Position numbers and translations under genes: made by a program. A stretch of DNA of 64,000 bases from Cyclina sinensis (taxonomy: Eukaryota > Mollusca > Bivalvia > Venerida > Veneridae): contig JAAONU010000009.1 in assembly GCA_012932295.1 (NCBI GenBank), positions 12,000,696 through 12,064,695 of the forward strand, given 5' to 3'. The notes below the pieces were generated by a model, which was not told the origin of the DNA, ran no database searches, and saw only the letters and a program-made list of their open reading frames with translations. This document shows, piece after piece, positions 1 through 12,029 of this stretch; position 1 is the first letter of the stretch, and every line of letters starts with the position of its first letter.

Positions 1-509
1 TACAAGTGCACGTGTAATGTGTAATGTGGTGTGACGATGAACAAGTGCCGTGTTTACCGCAAGGTGAACTAGAGCAAGCATCAGTAGCTGTAAGATGTTA
101 AATATTGTTTTATTTTAAAGGATTACATCGGGAGTCGACATTTGCTAATTACCTTGTATAAAAAGATTTGTTGGCCTTTTCAGGCTAGACACTGGCTCAG
201 TGATGGTCATACATCGGACACTAAGTAGCTTTCATCATTTCTTTCCTTTTTATTCAAAAAGAAACACCATGCATGTTTATACCACCTTCAGAAAAATGAA
301 CACACCAAGGACTGTCATATTGTCAAATAAGATATGTATTGTTAAATTCACATGGTGTGTTGATATCGGTTCGTCAAATACATGATGCTCTGTTAAACCG
401 TTTATATGTCACGGGTGAAAAATTGGACCGAATATGTCACACGTGTGATATATTTTCTAACAATGACATTTTATTGAAACCTTATTTACGACACAATTTT
501 TTGGCTACT

Positions 510-530
510 CATCATCATCATCATCATCAT
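510..530. repeat. (CAT)7 microsatellite
   Basis: Seven perfect CAT triplets. The histidine run in one translated frame is a by-product of the triplet repeat and not a metal-binding protein. Confidence 0.9.
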
Positions 531-2113
531 TAAATGGTATTATGTTCATTCTTTTACTGGGTATATTTCGACATATAAACGTAGCTAGGGCAGTCAGTAA
601 ATATAATTATTTTAGTAGCGTGTTTATGACGACAGCGAAATGATCGGCATCTTGAGAAGGTCGATTAAAGTATTTGAACTTCTGCATTTTTTTCTGATGA
701 GTCGCCGACATTTTTAAAGGCAGGAAATTCGCAAGAGCCAAACTTTAGATGTGACAAAGCAGTCAATGAGCAAAGGCTATAGGGGTTTTCTGTGATTTTC
801 GATGAGACAAATAAATTATGTATTAACTGTATTTTTTAATATTTGAGTTTTTTTTCTATTTTTCGGCTATTGTAAAACTTGATAAACATTTTTACGTGAG
901 TACAACGCATGTTTGTATTTTCAAGGGAATAAACACGGCTATTGTCACATGAAGTCAGAACGAACAATAGTTTCTTTGAAGGGACACGGCTCCTGGTATT
1001 CATTAATGGCGAATAATTATTTTCGCCCATTCGCCCGTGCATGTGTCCTTCTGTTCATTTTTTTGGTTTTAACAGGTTTACAAATTATGCTTGGGACATT
1101 GTTTATTGTGAAGTTCAGTATCTGTTACAATGCAACATGAGTATTTTATACTTGCGGATTGGAGTTTCCTTGCAATAACTTTTAAATACACTTTATTCAT
1201 ACTAAGCACACATGTTTATTGTAAAATAAAACACAAGTCAAGTTCATACCAGCCATAACTTCGTCTTCATAATTGATTGTTCAACTCACTTGGCACAAAT
1301 GTTTGCCGCATGGAGACTAACCAAATGATTATGCAGAGACATAAATGTTATATATGTCCATGATATATGTCTATTTATGTATAAATATCAAAGCCTTGAT
1401 ATGTAAACCTAATCATTGTGTTTGTTCAATGTATAAAATGTACAGTATATGTGTTGTGCTTAGAAACTTATTACAAGTTTATATCAGATTATTATTTTAT
1501 GGGACACTTTGTCGCGTACATATAGTTAACTTCAACCCTTTACTGATGTACTGTTTTAGTATTGTGAAACCTTTGTAATCGATCGTCACTAAATCATTTT
1601 TCTTACGTTAACCAAAAAAAAGGCGCTTTCTTCGTTGCTAGAAGAATTTTCCCAATTCATGTCTACTTTTGAGCCTTGTAATAAGCCACAATGTAAGTAA
1701 GATGGTAAAGTAGCCTTCTTTATTTGTTATAAAACAACTGAATTGTATTTTTAAGGTGTATTTTGTACCAGGGACAATCTTTTGTAAGGCCTTTCTTTGA
1801 AGTGTTAATGTTTTGTTAGACATTTCAAGTTAAACATTATATTAATGTTATTCTGAAGATTATAATGGTTATGCTGCACAAATATCTGTAATTTCTATGA
1901 AGGTCAAGTGTGAATAAAGCAAGGGGCACAACTGTGTATTTTAGATTAGACAGGAGTTATCTCTTTTAGTGTATTTTATTGTCAGGCAATTAATTTACAC
2001 TGTAATGCTGTATACACCTATCATTTTGTTTGATAGTATGTTAAGGTACTGTTTTGTATCTTTCAGCTTTTTACCACGAGACGTCATGTACTAATGGCAT
2101 AAACCAGGGGTTC

Positions 2114-2119
2114 AATAAA
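2114..2119 (+). promoter_or_regulatory. Possible poly(A) signal
   Basis: AATAAA is followed about 15-20 bases later by ACTTTGTCTCATTGG, a plausible cleavage site and T/G-rich downstream element. There is no coding support upstream, so this is a weak call. Confidence 0.25.
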
Positions 2120-3403
2120 CTGTCATTAAAAAGACTTTGTCTCATTGGTTATCTATCTGCATCCAAGGCAGAATAATATAAATATATAGGTTAGATCTTT
2201 AATGTAACTAAAACATCCGTTATGTAATCTATTCTAATCGAGATTTTTTTTCTTAACTCTCTTTTCTTTCTTTTCAGTTTTGTGATATAAGTTTATCTGA
2301 AATATAATAGTAGTAAACAAGTTACAAAGATTTTTGACAAACTTTGCATCTACTTCTTTGAAGTTTTGACTGACCTGATATGCTAAATATTTAATCCTCA
2401 TCAATGGTCCACTTCGAGCTTGAACAGCTTCTTTCTCGTCTTTAAACACTCAGTTAATGTCTAGCCTATATAGATTTTTATGTTATTTAAAATACAGAAT
2501 TCGAGTTTCAAATTCAAATGTCATTAAGAAGCTAAACTGAAAGATATCAAAGCATTTTTAAAAATTTTAAAATAATCCATTGTGTGTAAATTATAAATCC
2601 ATGAGAATATTCACTATAACTGACGACACAATCCTGGATAATGATTAATCCTCTTTACAAAAGATATAATGAATCCAATTCAGATACACGTGGCTTTTAT
2701 TCTCCTTTTCATGAATTAAACTGACCCTCTTTGTGTCAACACATTTCTCTTGTCTGGTTATGTCACGAGCCAACTTAATACACTGATGATAATGAATGGG
2801 ATTTAATCGAAGTACCCAAAATATGGTTTAAAATATAATAACATGTTCTAAGGTTGTTTTTTTTCTACTCTCTTTCTTATCTGTAATAGTTTTGTTACTG
2901 TGTTGCCCTCATGCATGACACTGTGACCTTCTAATTCTTTTTTGTGTGTTATGTTTATAATTATTTGTCTCATATTTTTGTATACCATGTACAAACTGAG
3001 AATTGTGAAATAAATAAACTGAAACTGAAAAACCAATGCGTGTTCCAAAGCTCAAAGGTTAAGGCCACAGTAACAGATCATATGTCTCTGTCTTTGGACA
3101 TGGATCCGTGCACTTAGTATCGACACATTAATCGTCATCATATTATGCTATATAAGTAATTTGTTTAGATAGTAAAAACGTCACAGAAAAATAGTTATAA
3201 TTATGTTTTAAAGAGAAAAACACAACAAATCACTAGCTGGAATTTGAAACTGGGACGTCTTGCATTCAAAGTCAAAAATTATTCGTTGCAGAATGAACGC
3301 TGGTTACCTAAATAATTTTGTGCATTATGATGTTACATCAAAATGAAGTGTACCGATCCGTTCCGTACGCACTATTTCTTGTGTACTATATAAAGAACGT
3401 TAC

Positions 3404-3531
3404 TATAAAAATAACACATGTCTCTCAGGGTAATAGTGTATTTTAGCAACCCGATAACTGAAAAAACACCCGAGGCGGAAAAGGGTTGCTAATATCCACT
3501 TTTACCCTGAGAGACATGTGTTATTTTTATA
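3404..3531. mobile_element. Short hairpin MITE, about 128 bp
   Basis: Two arms of about 35 bp are inverted copies of each other. The left arm begins TATAAAAATAACACATG and the right arm ends CATGTGTTATTTTTATA. An inner pair (AGCAACCC and GGGTTGCT) extends the hairpin, leaving a short GC-richer loop. The size, near-perfect inversion and lack of coding sequence fit a small non-autonomous DNA transposon. No target duplication is clear, so the superfamily is unknown. Confidence 0.6.
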
Positions 3532-3648
3532 TTATACCATCCTAACATTTTAATGTAATTTTTCACCGCCGTTTTATCATCAGTTGTCGTTTGGTAAGTC
3601 TGTGTTATCAAGACGTTTGGTCAGCTAGTCTGTATTGCAAGACGCTTT

Positions 3649-3935
3649 AAAATGAGCAATTTCTAAGGTCCGAGTGGCCGTGAATACCATTCTTATTATT
3701 TCGAAACATTCTACACAAGCAACAAACCTGTCACTTTGCATTATTCAAGCATATATAACATACATTTAAGAAAATAACAGTTTCCATTCCCTTGACTTAA
3801 AAGGCTGTATAATTTAAACAAATTGATTAATCCTACTGTTTAATTTCCAAAATAAATAACAATGGTGTCAGAAAAGTTTCTGAGCAAAAATTGGTCAATT
3901 CTGATACATTTCAAAAAATGAAAATTTTCCTTAAG
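3649..3935. repeat. Permuted duplicate of MITE end plus its flank
   Basis: Bases 3649-3789 repeat 5050-5190, the inside left part of the TTAA-flanked MITE without its terminal repeat. Bases 3790-3935 repeat 4889-5034, the left flank of that MITE up to its TTAA. Both copies are in the same orientation and nearly identical, but the order of the two segments is swapped compared with the other locus. Confidence 0.8.
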
Positions 3936-5033
3936 TATTTTAATATGGTTCCTATTATCATATTTGCTGTAAATGTATTAAAATATAGAGTATTCTGAAT
4001 AAAACGGTAACTTTGAGAATTAAATCCTGTGTTTCCTTTGTATTTTATCACAGTTGTAGAAAAAGACCTCATTTCAAGGGAAATAACCTGTACAATGGCC
4101 ATTTCTGCAGAAACATTTATTCCTTTCTATGTGCCAGGAAACTAAATGAATATCTGTTTTCTTGCTTCCAGCACAATGTCAAGAATTAAAGCAATTTTGT
4201 AGATGATTCTAAGCATTATCAAAAGAAATCATAATCAAACCGTAAGCATGAAACTAATTTTCTGCACAAGATGAATTTTACCTCAAATTAGACTTCAACA
4301 ATGCCGATATATCATACCAGCTGCATTGCACACACCTATTGCATGGATATATCATTTTAATGTTATTAATGCATCCGTAACAATTCACTATAAACTAAAA
4401 GAGGGTCAAAAGTCATATAAGTAAAAAGATTTAAGCGATAAACCATTATGCCTATCGTTGAATCACTGTTTACATTGCCAATATGGAAGGGAGACAAATC
4501 CTATAATACCCAACATTTTCTACTCATTTGTATCCACCGTGGCATTCTATATCATACAGCTGCTCTGATTACTAGGTTTTTTGGCAATAAGTGAGTGAAT
4601 ACGGAGTTTTTCATCATGATTAAGAGATAAATTGAAGAGGTAATTGGCCATTACAACCGTTTCAAGTAAGAACAGAAGAAAAACTGTTATTTTTAGGATA
4701 TTTATATGAAAAATGATCATGGAAAGGCATTTTATAAGAGATCTCAGTCCTTATGGCATAAATGTACTCAACAGTACATTAAAATGTCTATTCGCGCAAT
4801 CCTATAGCTACAAAATGGAGAAATTTGCAATTCCATGACGTTTGCGAATCGGACAAATTTTGCAGACTTTCAGTTTATTTATTACCTCCCTTGACTTAAA
4901 AGGCTGTATAATTTAAACAAATTGATTAATCCTACTGTTTAATTTCCAAAATAAATAACAATGGTGTCAGAAAAGTTTCTGAGCAAAAATTGGTCAATTC
5001 TGATACATTTCAAAAAATGAAAATTTTCCTTAA

Positions 5034-5679
5034 GGGGGCAGGGGACATAAAAATGAGCAATTTCTAAGGTCCGAGTGGCCGTGAATACCATTCTTATTAT
5101 TTCGAAACATTCTACACAAGCAACAAACCTGTCACTTTGCATTATTCAAGCATATATAACATACATTTAAGAAAATAACAGTTTCCATTCATTGTTCCTG
5201 ATAATAAAATCTGATAGCAATATATTTCCCCCCACCCACCCAAAATCACAGTGGAAAAAGCTGAATATGGCCAAACTTCATGAAGATGTACAACATTCAA
5301 AATAGCCCCAATTGTTTTAATGTTAATATTTATCTGCAGTAAAGTTATTGAAAACTTCAAAAATGCCCAATAAAGTAGCCGTCAAAGGTTTAGATTTTTC
5401 ACAAAATAAAATCAAAGTCCCTCGCCGGTTTTGCAGCAGCAGTCAATGTTTACATTTTCAGTTTCCATACCTCCTTTTGAAGAGTCAAAAATGCATACAA
5501 AGCTACCAAATGTTTAGTTTCGTGCACAAATCCAGAAATATTGCTCATTTCCTACACACAAATGACAAAGAATTACACTGACAAAACATTCTCAATAATT
5601 TTCAATACCTTCAAAACACCAAGTCTGTTTTATTAAGAAATTTCACCAGGGCCAAAGTTCGAATATGTCCCCTGCCCCC
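5034..5679. mobile_element. piggyBac-type MITE with TTAA target duplication
   Basis: A 16-bp perfect terminal inverted repeat (GGGGGCAGGGGACATA at 5034-5049 and its inverse at 5664-5679) bounds a 646-bp element. TTAA lies immediately outside on both sides (5030-5033 and 5680-5683). Duplication of TTAA is the known hallmark of the piggyBac superfamily. The inside has no transposase-like frame, so this is a non-autonomous copy. The small open frames inside show no family features and are not called as genes. Confidence 0.75.
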
Positions 5680-6187
5680 TTAATATACTGTACTGCACAT
5701 TGCAAGCGTCTGAGGCAGAGCGGACAGGGGAGAGAACTAGAACATTACGTTTTCTTAAGTCTATATAGATTACTCGCCCCTGGGGAATATTGCAAAAAAT
5801 TATTAACCGTTGATATTCATTTCCAGGATGATAGATCGAAATAACACTATGTGACGTCACATTAGGCTATATAGTAAAACGTTAATGTGAGGTATAATAA
5901 AAAAGATTATTGCGTTATATTTAGCACAAATATTTACAGATATAAACAGCATGCCAAGTTCTATTCGGTTGCAATGCACCCAAATGGTATGCGCTTTTAA
6001 TACTTTAGTGAAGTACATTGTAAACTACGATGCCATAAAAAGGACATATCGAAATATTTTATATAGCGATAGCTATAACGTGCGTACGCAAAAGTTATTA
6101 CTTACATGTAAATTGCTTAACATCCAGGCAAATGTGCTTGTGATGGTAACGAAATTGCTGACAATTAGACAAGTTTTATTGGTCATT

Positions 6188-6402
6188 TATTACGTGCGCA
6201 CGTAGTAGCTATCGCGTGACCACGTATTAGCTATTGCGTGCGCACGTAATACCTATCGCGTGGCCAATTATTAACCACGCGTGCGCACGTAGTAACTATT
6301 GCGTGCGCACGTAATACCTATAGCGTTGCCACGTATTAACTATCGCGGGCGCACGTAAAAACTATCGCTTGGCCAGGTAATAACTATCACATGCGCACGT
6401 AA
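6188..6402. repeat. 22-bp tandem repeat, about 9 copies
   Basis: From 6206 the unit TAACTATYGCGTGCGCACGTAA (Y is C or T) recurs about nine times with substitutions. A partial copy starts at 6188. Most units carry the palindrome GTGCGCAC or a GTGGCCAC-like variant, so two unit types partly alternate. It is an imperfect minisatellite with no coding role seen. Confidence 0.8.
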
Positions 6403-7300
6403 TGAGGAATTTAAGTGAGTTATCTCTCCTTATTATATCCAAGATGTGAATAGGTCCTTTTATTTGGTTTATTCTGTTAATATTATTAATGGGGCATATA
6501 TTCAAGTTCACACTTAGATATTGGGTAATCTATTTGCAAAAATGAACGAAATAATTCATAAATCTAAAGTTAAGACACTTACGGTAAAATATTCTGCCAA
6601 TTTTTCCAAATCTCATGATCCCACACTGACATATTCTACACCAAATTCTGAAATCATCCACTTAAAAATCAACGATAAAGTCCAAGAAATTCCTATAAGG
6701 GCCTATTCACTTATGGTATTGGTTTACCTCGGACTTCATCTGACATAGGAGATAATTTGAAAATCACTAATGTACCCCGTAGCTATCGCTATATAAAATA
6801 TTTCGCTATGTGCCTTTTATGCCAAAGTAGAAAACAATTAAATCAATTTTCTTCATACTTAGCACAAATGTTGACCGTGGTTTGGTATAGGTTGAGTTTT
6901 ATTTCATTGAATGACGCAAATATTCACATACATTTGTATTGGCAGTACACCGGCAATATACAGAACAAATGTGGAGGTTTTAATAATTGTTTTAACTTGT
7001 TATATCCTAAAAACGAAGTTTAGGAGGGTATACTGGAGTCACCATGTCGATCGATCGGTATGTCGGTCGGTGTTAGTTGGTCTGTCCGCAAGTCTGTCTG
7101 CAAGTGCCTTCTGATCTTGTGTCACTAACTACTTCTATGTTCCTTTGGTGATTTGGATGAAAATTGGTATATGATATTACAATAAAGTGTAGATATGCGT
7201 GACGTATTTTTTCTACCCCCCCCCCTCCCGAAAAAAAATCTTTTTTATACCCATGCCAACTTTATTTCATGGTGCCACAAAAAAGACTTTCTTCTTGAAG
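6403..7300. other. No gene recognised; repeat end near 7020
   Basis: Open frames at 6521-6748 and 6757-7114 have no recognisable domain or splice context. GGAGGGTATACTGGAGTCAC near 7021, followed by GGTCGGT/GTCTGTC runs, resembles the end of a dispersed repeat. A related GGGGGTATA palindrome occurs at 33669-33700. A short run of C lies near 7217-7228. Confidence 0.35.
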
Positions 7301-7309
7301 CTAAATAAA

Positions 7310-7645
7310 ATGGTGATGAGTTGAATGTGACGATGAAGTTGTTGATAATGATGGTCGTAATGAGGATGATGTTTTTGGCGATGATGGTGATCGTGATGGT
7401 GGTTACGACGACGACGACAACGATGATGATGATAGTAATAATGATGGTGAATGATGGTGATGGATTATAATAATGATAATGATGACTAAGCTTATGATAA
7501 TAAGATGATAATGTTTGATGATGATGATCATGGTTGGCCTCATGATAATGATCGCGATTCTAGTTAAAATGATGACGACAACCATGACGCTGATTACACT
7601 AATAATAATCGTGGTGGTGGTGGTTGTAATGATGATGATGATGGT
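7310..7645. repeat. Degenerate GAT/ATG triplet repeat
   Basis: About 330 bases are dominated by GATGAT, ATGATG and ACGACG triplets with decay. The long methionine/isoleucine frames on both strands come from this triplet pattern and are not genes. Confidence 0.85.
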
Positions 7646-8450
7646 AATAGTTTTTTATCACAACGTATGTGAGATATACGTTTATGTTTCGCACTGTCAT
7701 ACTGATGAGACGAATATGACACATTTGACAGGTGTGATTTTCGAATATATCACAGACGTATTACATATTCGATTTGTGACGTATACGGTTCAACATATTC
7801 TTAGTTTCAAAGGTTTCACTGCGCATTTTAGCCTACTTTTCTCTGTAGGTTTTGTGTTCATTTTTATGCAGAGTTTTAAAACACATTTTATGGAGCAGTG
7901 GTCGAGGGGTTAGAGTCTCAAGTGACAGTCCACATTCCTCACTTTCGGCGCCAGTACTGGTCTGAACACAAGAAGCAGTCATCCAGAAGTTTGTCCAAAT
8001 TATTTCCTTAGATAAATCTGTATATTATGTGATTTCCGAAACTGTCCTCAACACGAGCATACTGAATAAGTAATTGCCTTAACTCACTCAATTTGCCTTT
8101 TTTACATAACTGACTTCAGGTATTAATTATATAAAAAAAATTTCCTCAACCATTTCAGAAACTCTTAATAGACGAACAATGGTACTTTGTCTCTAAAAAC
8201 AAGAAATATGTTTTAAAAAGATGATCGACGTGGATACAGTACAATATTAATGTCCCATATGTGTATAGTTTTGCAAACTATAACTAATTCGATTTGACAA
8301 AAGCAAAGATTCTTTCAGATTTCGTATCGACTTCAGATAACTTCCCTACTTAATAGTGACTAAATGTACTGGTAACATTTCTGTACTTGAAAAGTATCTA
8401 ACAAAAACGCACACACGTGACTTCCTAAATCAAAATGTGTAAACCAGTAC

Positions 8451-8573
8451 CTGTTTCACATAGTGTTCCATTGTATCCTTTGGCACAATCACAATGTATA
8501 TCCAAATACAAGTCATTTATCCAACGTTGATGACACGTGCCTCCATTCTGACAAGGAGATTCATGACATTTCC
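8451..8573 (-). CDS. EGF-like domain exon (second EGF seen)
   Basis: This 123-bp exon encodes one EGF-like module of about 41 residues. Its six cysteines lie in the pattern KCHESPCQNGGTC, then CDCAKGYNGTLCET; the NGG and C-x-C-x5-G-x3-C signatures are plain. The acceptor ATTAATAG precedes 8573 and the donor GTACTG follows 8451. Both boundaries are phase 1, the usual arrangement for shuffled EGF exons. It fits in phase with the EGF exon at 17930-18049 and the signal exon at 18480-18609 on the same strand, so it probably belongs to one small secreted or membrane protein. EGF modules act outside the cell in protein contacts or calcium binding; the calcium-binding D/N-x-D/N-E start is not seen. 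More exons may lie at lower coordinates, but none was recognised. Confidence 0.8.
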
Positions 8574-8779
8574 CTATTAATGATAAAATGTGTTTAGTTG
8601 TATCGTAAAAGGATGAACGTAAAAAAAGGGTTAGCAGTTGGTAGTTGGCTATTAGGATCCCAAACTGCATTTTAGAAGATAGTTGGTACTTCACTCTTTA
8701 GTAAGATATTACAAAAAAATTCTTAAGCAAAAAAGTATTTTGTACGCAAATATTAAAGTATATTAAGTTCGCATCAAAA
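8574..8779. other. Intron sequence, nothing recognised
   Basis: AT-rich sequence between the EGF exon acceptor and the first unit of the neighbouring foldback element. Confidence 0.4.
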
Positions 8780-11290
8780 AATAACAGCACCTTTTTCGCC
8801 CCTCTAGGTTAATTAGGCTTCTCAACTAGTATTTATTCCGACCCCAAACTACCTTCCAGAAGGTTGTAATTTCAAATTTTAGAAAGACATAAAGGTTACT
8901 TAAACAATATGATAAAGTTTATGCATTAACGTTCATGAAGTTAGCACCCCAACATAACCCAACTGTCTTCGCCCGTCTGGGTTTATCAGGTTTCACAGTT
9001 GGTACGAATTCGCCCGAACCTCCATCTACCTTCCAGAAGGTAGTTAGTAATTAAAATCTGAATAAGATATAAATACAAATTACTTCAGCAATATGATAAA
9101 GTTTATACTTTATGACATAAGCACCACAACATAAAAGGACTGTCTTTACCCCTCTGTGTTGATTAGGTTACTTCCAAAAGGAAGTTGTGGATTCGGTGGA
9201 ACTGAGTTATTCAGATTTGAGTAAGATATGAAATACGAAAAAGCAATACAATAAAACTTTAAGTTAAGGCTAACAAAAGATGTTACGGCATCATAAAACA
9301 GCAGTGTATTTGCCCGGGGCGATAATCTCCACGGGCAATACATGTGGATTAGCTTAATCCGGCTAATTGGGATGAAATTACAGGCAAGTGAAAGGGACAT
9401 CCTGGCCATTTTTAAGCGCTACCGGAATTTTAAGCGCATCGGGTTTTTAGATTCTGAAATGTAAGCGCATCGGCACCGATGCGCTAAAAGCGCCTGGGGA
9501 AATCCCTGAACTTATATAAAACGTACATAAAGTTAAAACCACCACAGTACTTCTTTACACTTCTGCGTTGATCATGTTACTCAGTTGGAAATTCGTCCGA
9601 ATCCCCGACTACCTTCCAGATGGTAGTTGATAATTTATTTTCAGTGAGATATTCAATACAAATTACTTTAGCAATATGATAAAGTTTATGCACGTTCATG
9701 AAATAACACACCAACCTAACAGTATCTATCTTCGCCCGTCTGGGTTATCAGGTTCCTCAGTGCGTAATTCACTCGAATCCCCAACAACCTTTCAGAAGGT
9801 AGTTTTTTATTTAAAATTTAAGAATATATAAATACAAATAACTTTAGCAATATGATAAAACATTGGCATAAAAGTTCATGAACTAGCACACATACCTTAC
9901 TGTTTTATTAAGGTGCTTTACTTCCCTGTCGTATACGTGCGCCGGCCCGAACTTTCAGTGACCCGGCAAAGACACATTAAGATGGCGGATGAAACGATAA
10001 GAGGAGGTAAGGCTTTAGATTTGCATGGCTAGATTTTTCAAATTTTTTTCATGTAAGGCCCTAACCGGAGCGTGGTGTGTGTGCCGGCCCCATTTGAAAA
10101 AGAAAGTAACTCGTTTTCTTGGAAGATTGGCCTGACATGAACGAAAGTGAGACTTATGGATGAAGACTATCATTTTTCTAACCCTTAGATTACATTGTTC
10201 AAGCCTAACCGCTAAAATTGAAGTGACTATGGCTTGAGGAAGATGTCGGTCTCGCTTCGTGTTTTGATTGTTCTCAAACGCTTTGATGGCACGGACTTTT
10301 TAACCGAAAGTTATAAAAAAACTGACAAAACTGCACATTGGGGCATGCGGGGAAAGGTTCAATGTTTAAGCTTTTACTTGATTTGAGAATAATAAGAACT
10401 CCAACAAGTAAAACACCATGCAAATGCAAATCCTTACTTATTGATTTCATTCGCCATCTAAGTGTGTCTTTGCCGAAACACGGAAAGTCCGTGCCAGTGC
10501 ACGTTTACGACAGTGTACTCTATGGAGGTTGATACATAATATTTATTGTATTGCTAAAGTAATCCATATTCATATCTTCTAACAGTTCCAATAACCAACT
10601 AGCTTCTGGAAGGTAGCTGTGAGTTCGGGCGAAACACAAACTGAGGAATCTGATCATTCCAGACGGGCGGAAGCAAAATCTTTTGTTGGCGTGCTTACTC
10701 CATGAACGTTTATTTATCTTTAATCACTAAAGTAATTGGTTAAAGTTTGAATTACCAGCTACCATCTGGAAGGTATTGGTCGATTCGGGCGAATTACCAA
10801 CCGAGTTACCTGATCAACCAAAAGCAGACAGTACTGTTATATAGTTGTGTTAACTTTATGTACGTCTAGAATAAACTTTATCGTAATGTTAAAGAAATTC
10901 GTTTTTATTACTAAATATGAATTACCAGTTACCTTCCAGAAGGTAGTTGGAGATTTGGCCGATTTGCCAGCTTAGTAACCTGATCTACACAGAGGGTATG
11001 TTGTGTTTACTTCATGTTCATTTATGTATAAACTTTGTTATAAGGCTAAATTAATTTGTATTCATATCTCACAATAATCTGAATTACCAACCACCTCCTG
11101 AAAGGGGAGAATTACCAACTGTGAAACCTGATTAACCCAGAGGACAGTACTGTTTTGTTGGGGAGCTTTCTTTCTGAAAGTTTCTGTTAAACTAATCTTT
11201 ATATCTTCTTAAAATTTGAATTACCAAGTAGTTTGGGATTCAAGAGAATGACAATCAACCCAAAGGGTCGAAGACAGTTTTTGTGTCGCC
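8780..11290. mobile_element. Foldback element with arms of ~170-bp tandem units
   Basis: A unit of roughly 155-180 bp holds ACCTTCCAGAAGGTAG, a GAATTCGCCCGAA-like stretch and CTTCGCCCGTCTGGGTT. It recurs in one orientation near 8850, 9028, 9168, 9611 and 9785. The same unit recurs in the opposite orientation near 10600, 10755, 10930, 11090 and 11225. The two arms face each other across a GC-richer centre (about 9930-10560). Long inverted repeats built of tandem units are the known layout of foldback transposons. The left arm is interrupted near 9300-9520 by a different insert with GCGCATCGG hairpins. No transposase frame is seen. It lies in the large intron of the EGF gene. Confidence 0.65.
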
Positions 11291-11309
11291 CTTTCGAAGA
11301 AACGGCGAT

Positions 11310-11720
11310 ACATAGGGATCGCTTTGTCCGTCGGTCCGTCACGAAAACTTAACGTTGGCTATTTCTAAACATTATCTTATCAAACTTTCAAATTGTATTG
11401 CGTATGACAACAGGGTCGGGATGATGCCAAAATTTCTAGGTCAAGGTCACATTTGACAGAGTTATTCCCCTTTTTGAACTTGGATTTTGTCATGAAAACT
11501 TAACGTTGGCAATAACTTTGCCATTTCTTAACATTATGACATCAAACTTTCAAATTATATTGCTTACGACAACAGGGTCGTGATGATGCAAAAATCTGTA
11601 GGTCAAGGTCACAATTGACGGAGTTATGCCCATTTTTGTACTTGAATTTTGTCATGAAAACTTAACATTGGCTATAACTATGCCATTTCTTAATATTTCT
11701 TCATCAAACTTCCCAGTTGT
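11310..11720. repeat. Three ~150-bp diverged tandem repeats
   Basis: GAAAACTTAACGTTGGC or a close variant occurs near 11342, 11491 and 11652. Each copy is followed by TTTCTTAACATTATG, ATCAAACTTTCAAATT, ACGACAACAGGGTCG and AGGTCAAGGTCACA. The block is non-coding and looks like a dispersed repeat family. The open frame starting at 11732 just beyond has no domain. Confidence 0.65.
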
Positions 11721-12029
11721 AATGCTTACAATTGTATCACTTAAGAAAACACCATTTCTCAAGGGCAGATAACCCTCAAATTTATTTTTGCAATGTTATG
11801 CCCCTTTTTCAAGTTAAAATTTCTTGGTTAACCTTTTTCTTTATGTCTATGTCTAAAAAAGTGTCAAAGATATTCAATTCAAACTTTGAATACTTGATCA
11901 CCAGCAAGACCCCTGCAAAGATTGTTGGTACCCATGTCCCTGGGGTCACAGTTAGCCCCACCTCCAGGGGTCACTTGATTTTGCTTATACTTATATATAG
12001 AAAAAAAACTTCTTAAGCCTAGAAATAAA

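Larger units (their letters stand above)
1..2140. other. No gene recognised; AT-rich, possible 3' UTR
   Basis: No open frame here resembles a protein family. The stretch holds a short CAT microsatellite near 510-530 and several AATAAA-like words. The best of these is AATAAA at 2114-2119, followed by a T/G-rich stretch. It could be the 3' untranslated region of a plus-strand gene that lies to the left of the window, but no coding end is visible to anchor that reading. Confidence 0.25.

Noticed and set aside
510..530. Polyhistidine stretch
   Set aside because: Produced by a CAT microsatellite.
7403..7913. Met/Ile-rich frames on both strands
   Set aside because: They come from the degenerate GAT/ATG triplet tract and change meaning with strand.
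7880..7950. tRNA-like A box (CAGTGGTCGAGGGGTTAGAG)
   Set aside because: No B box at a suitable distance, so too weak to call a SINE.
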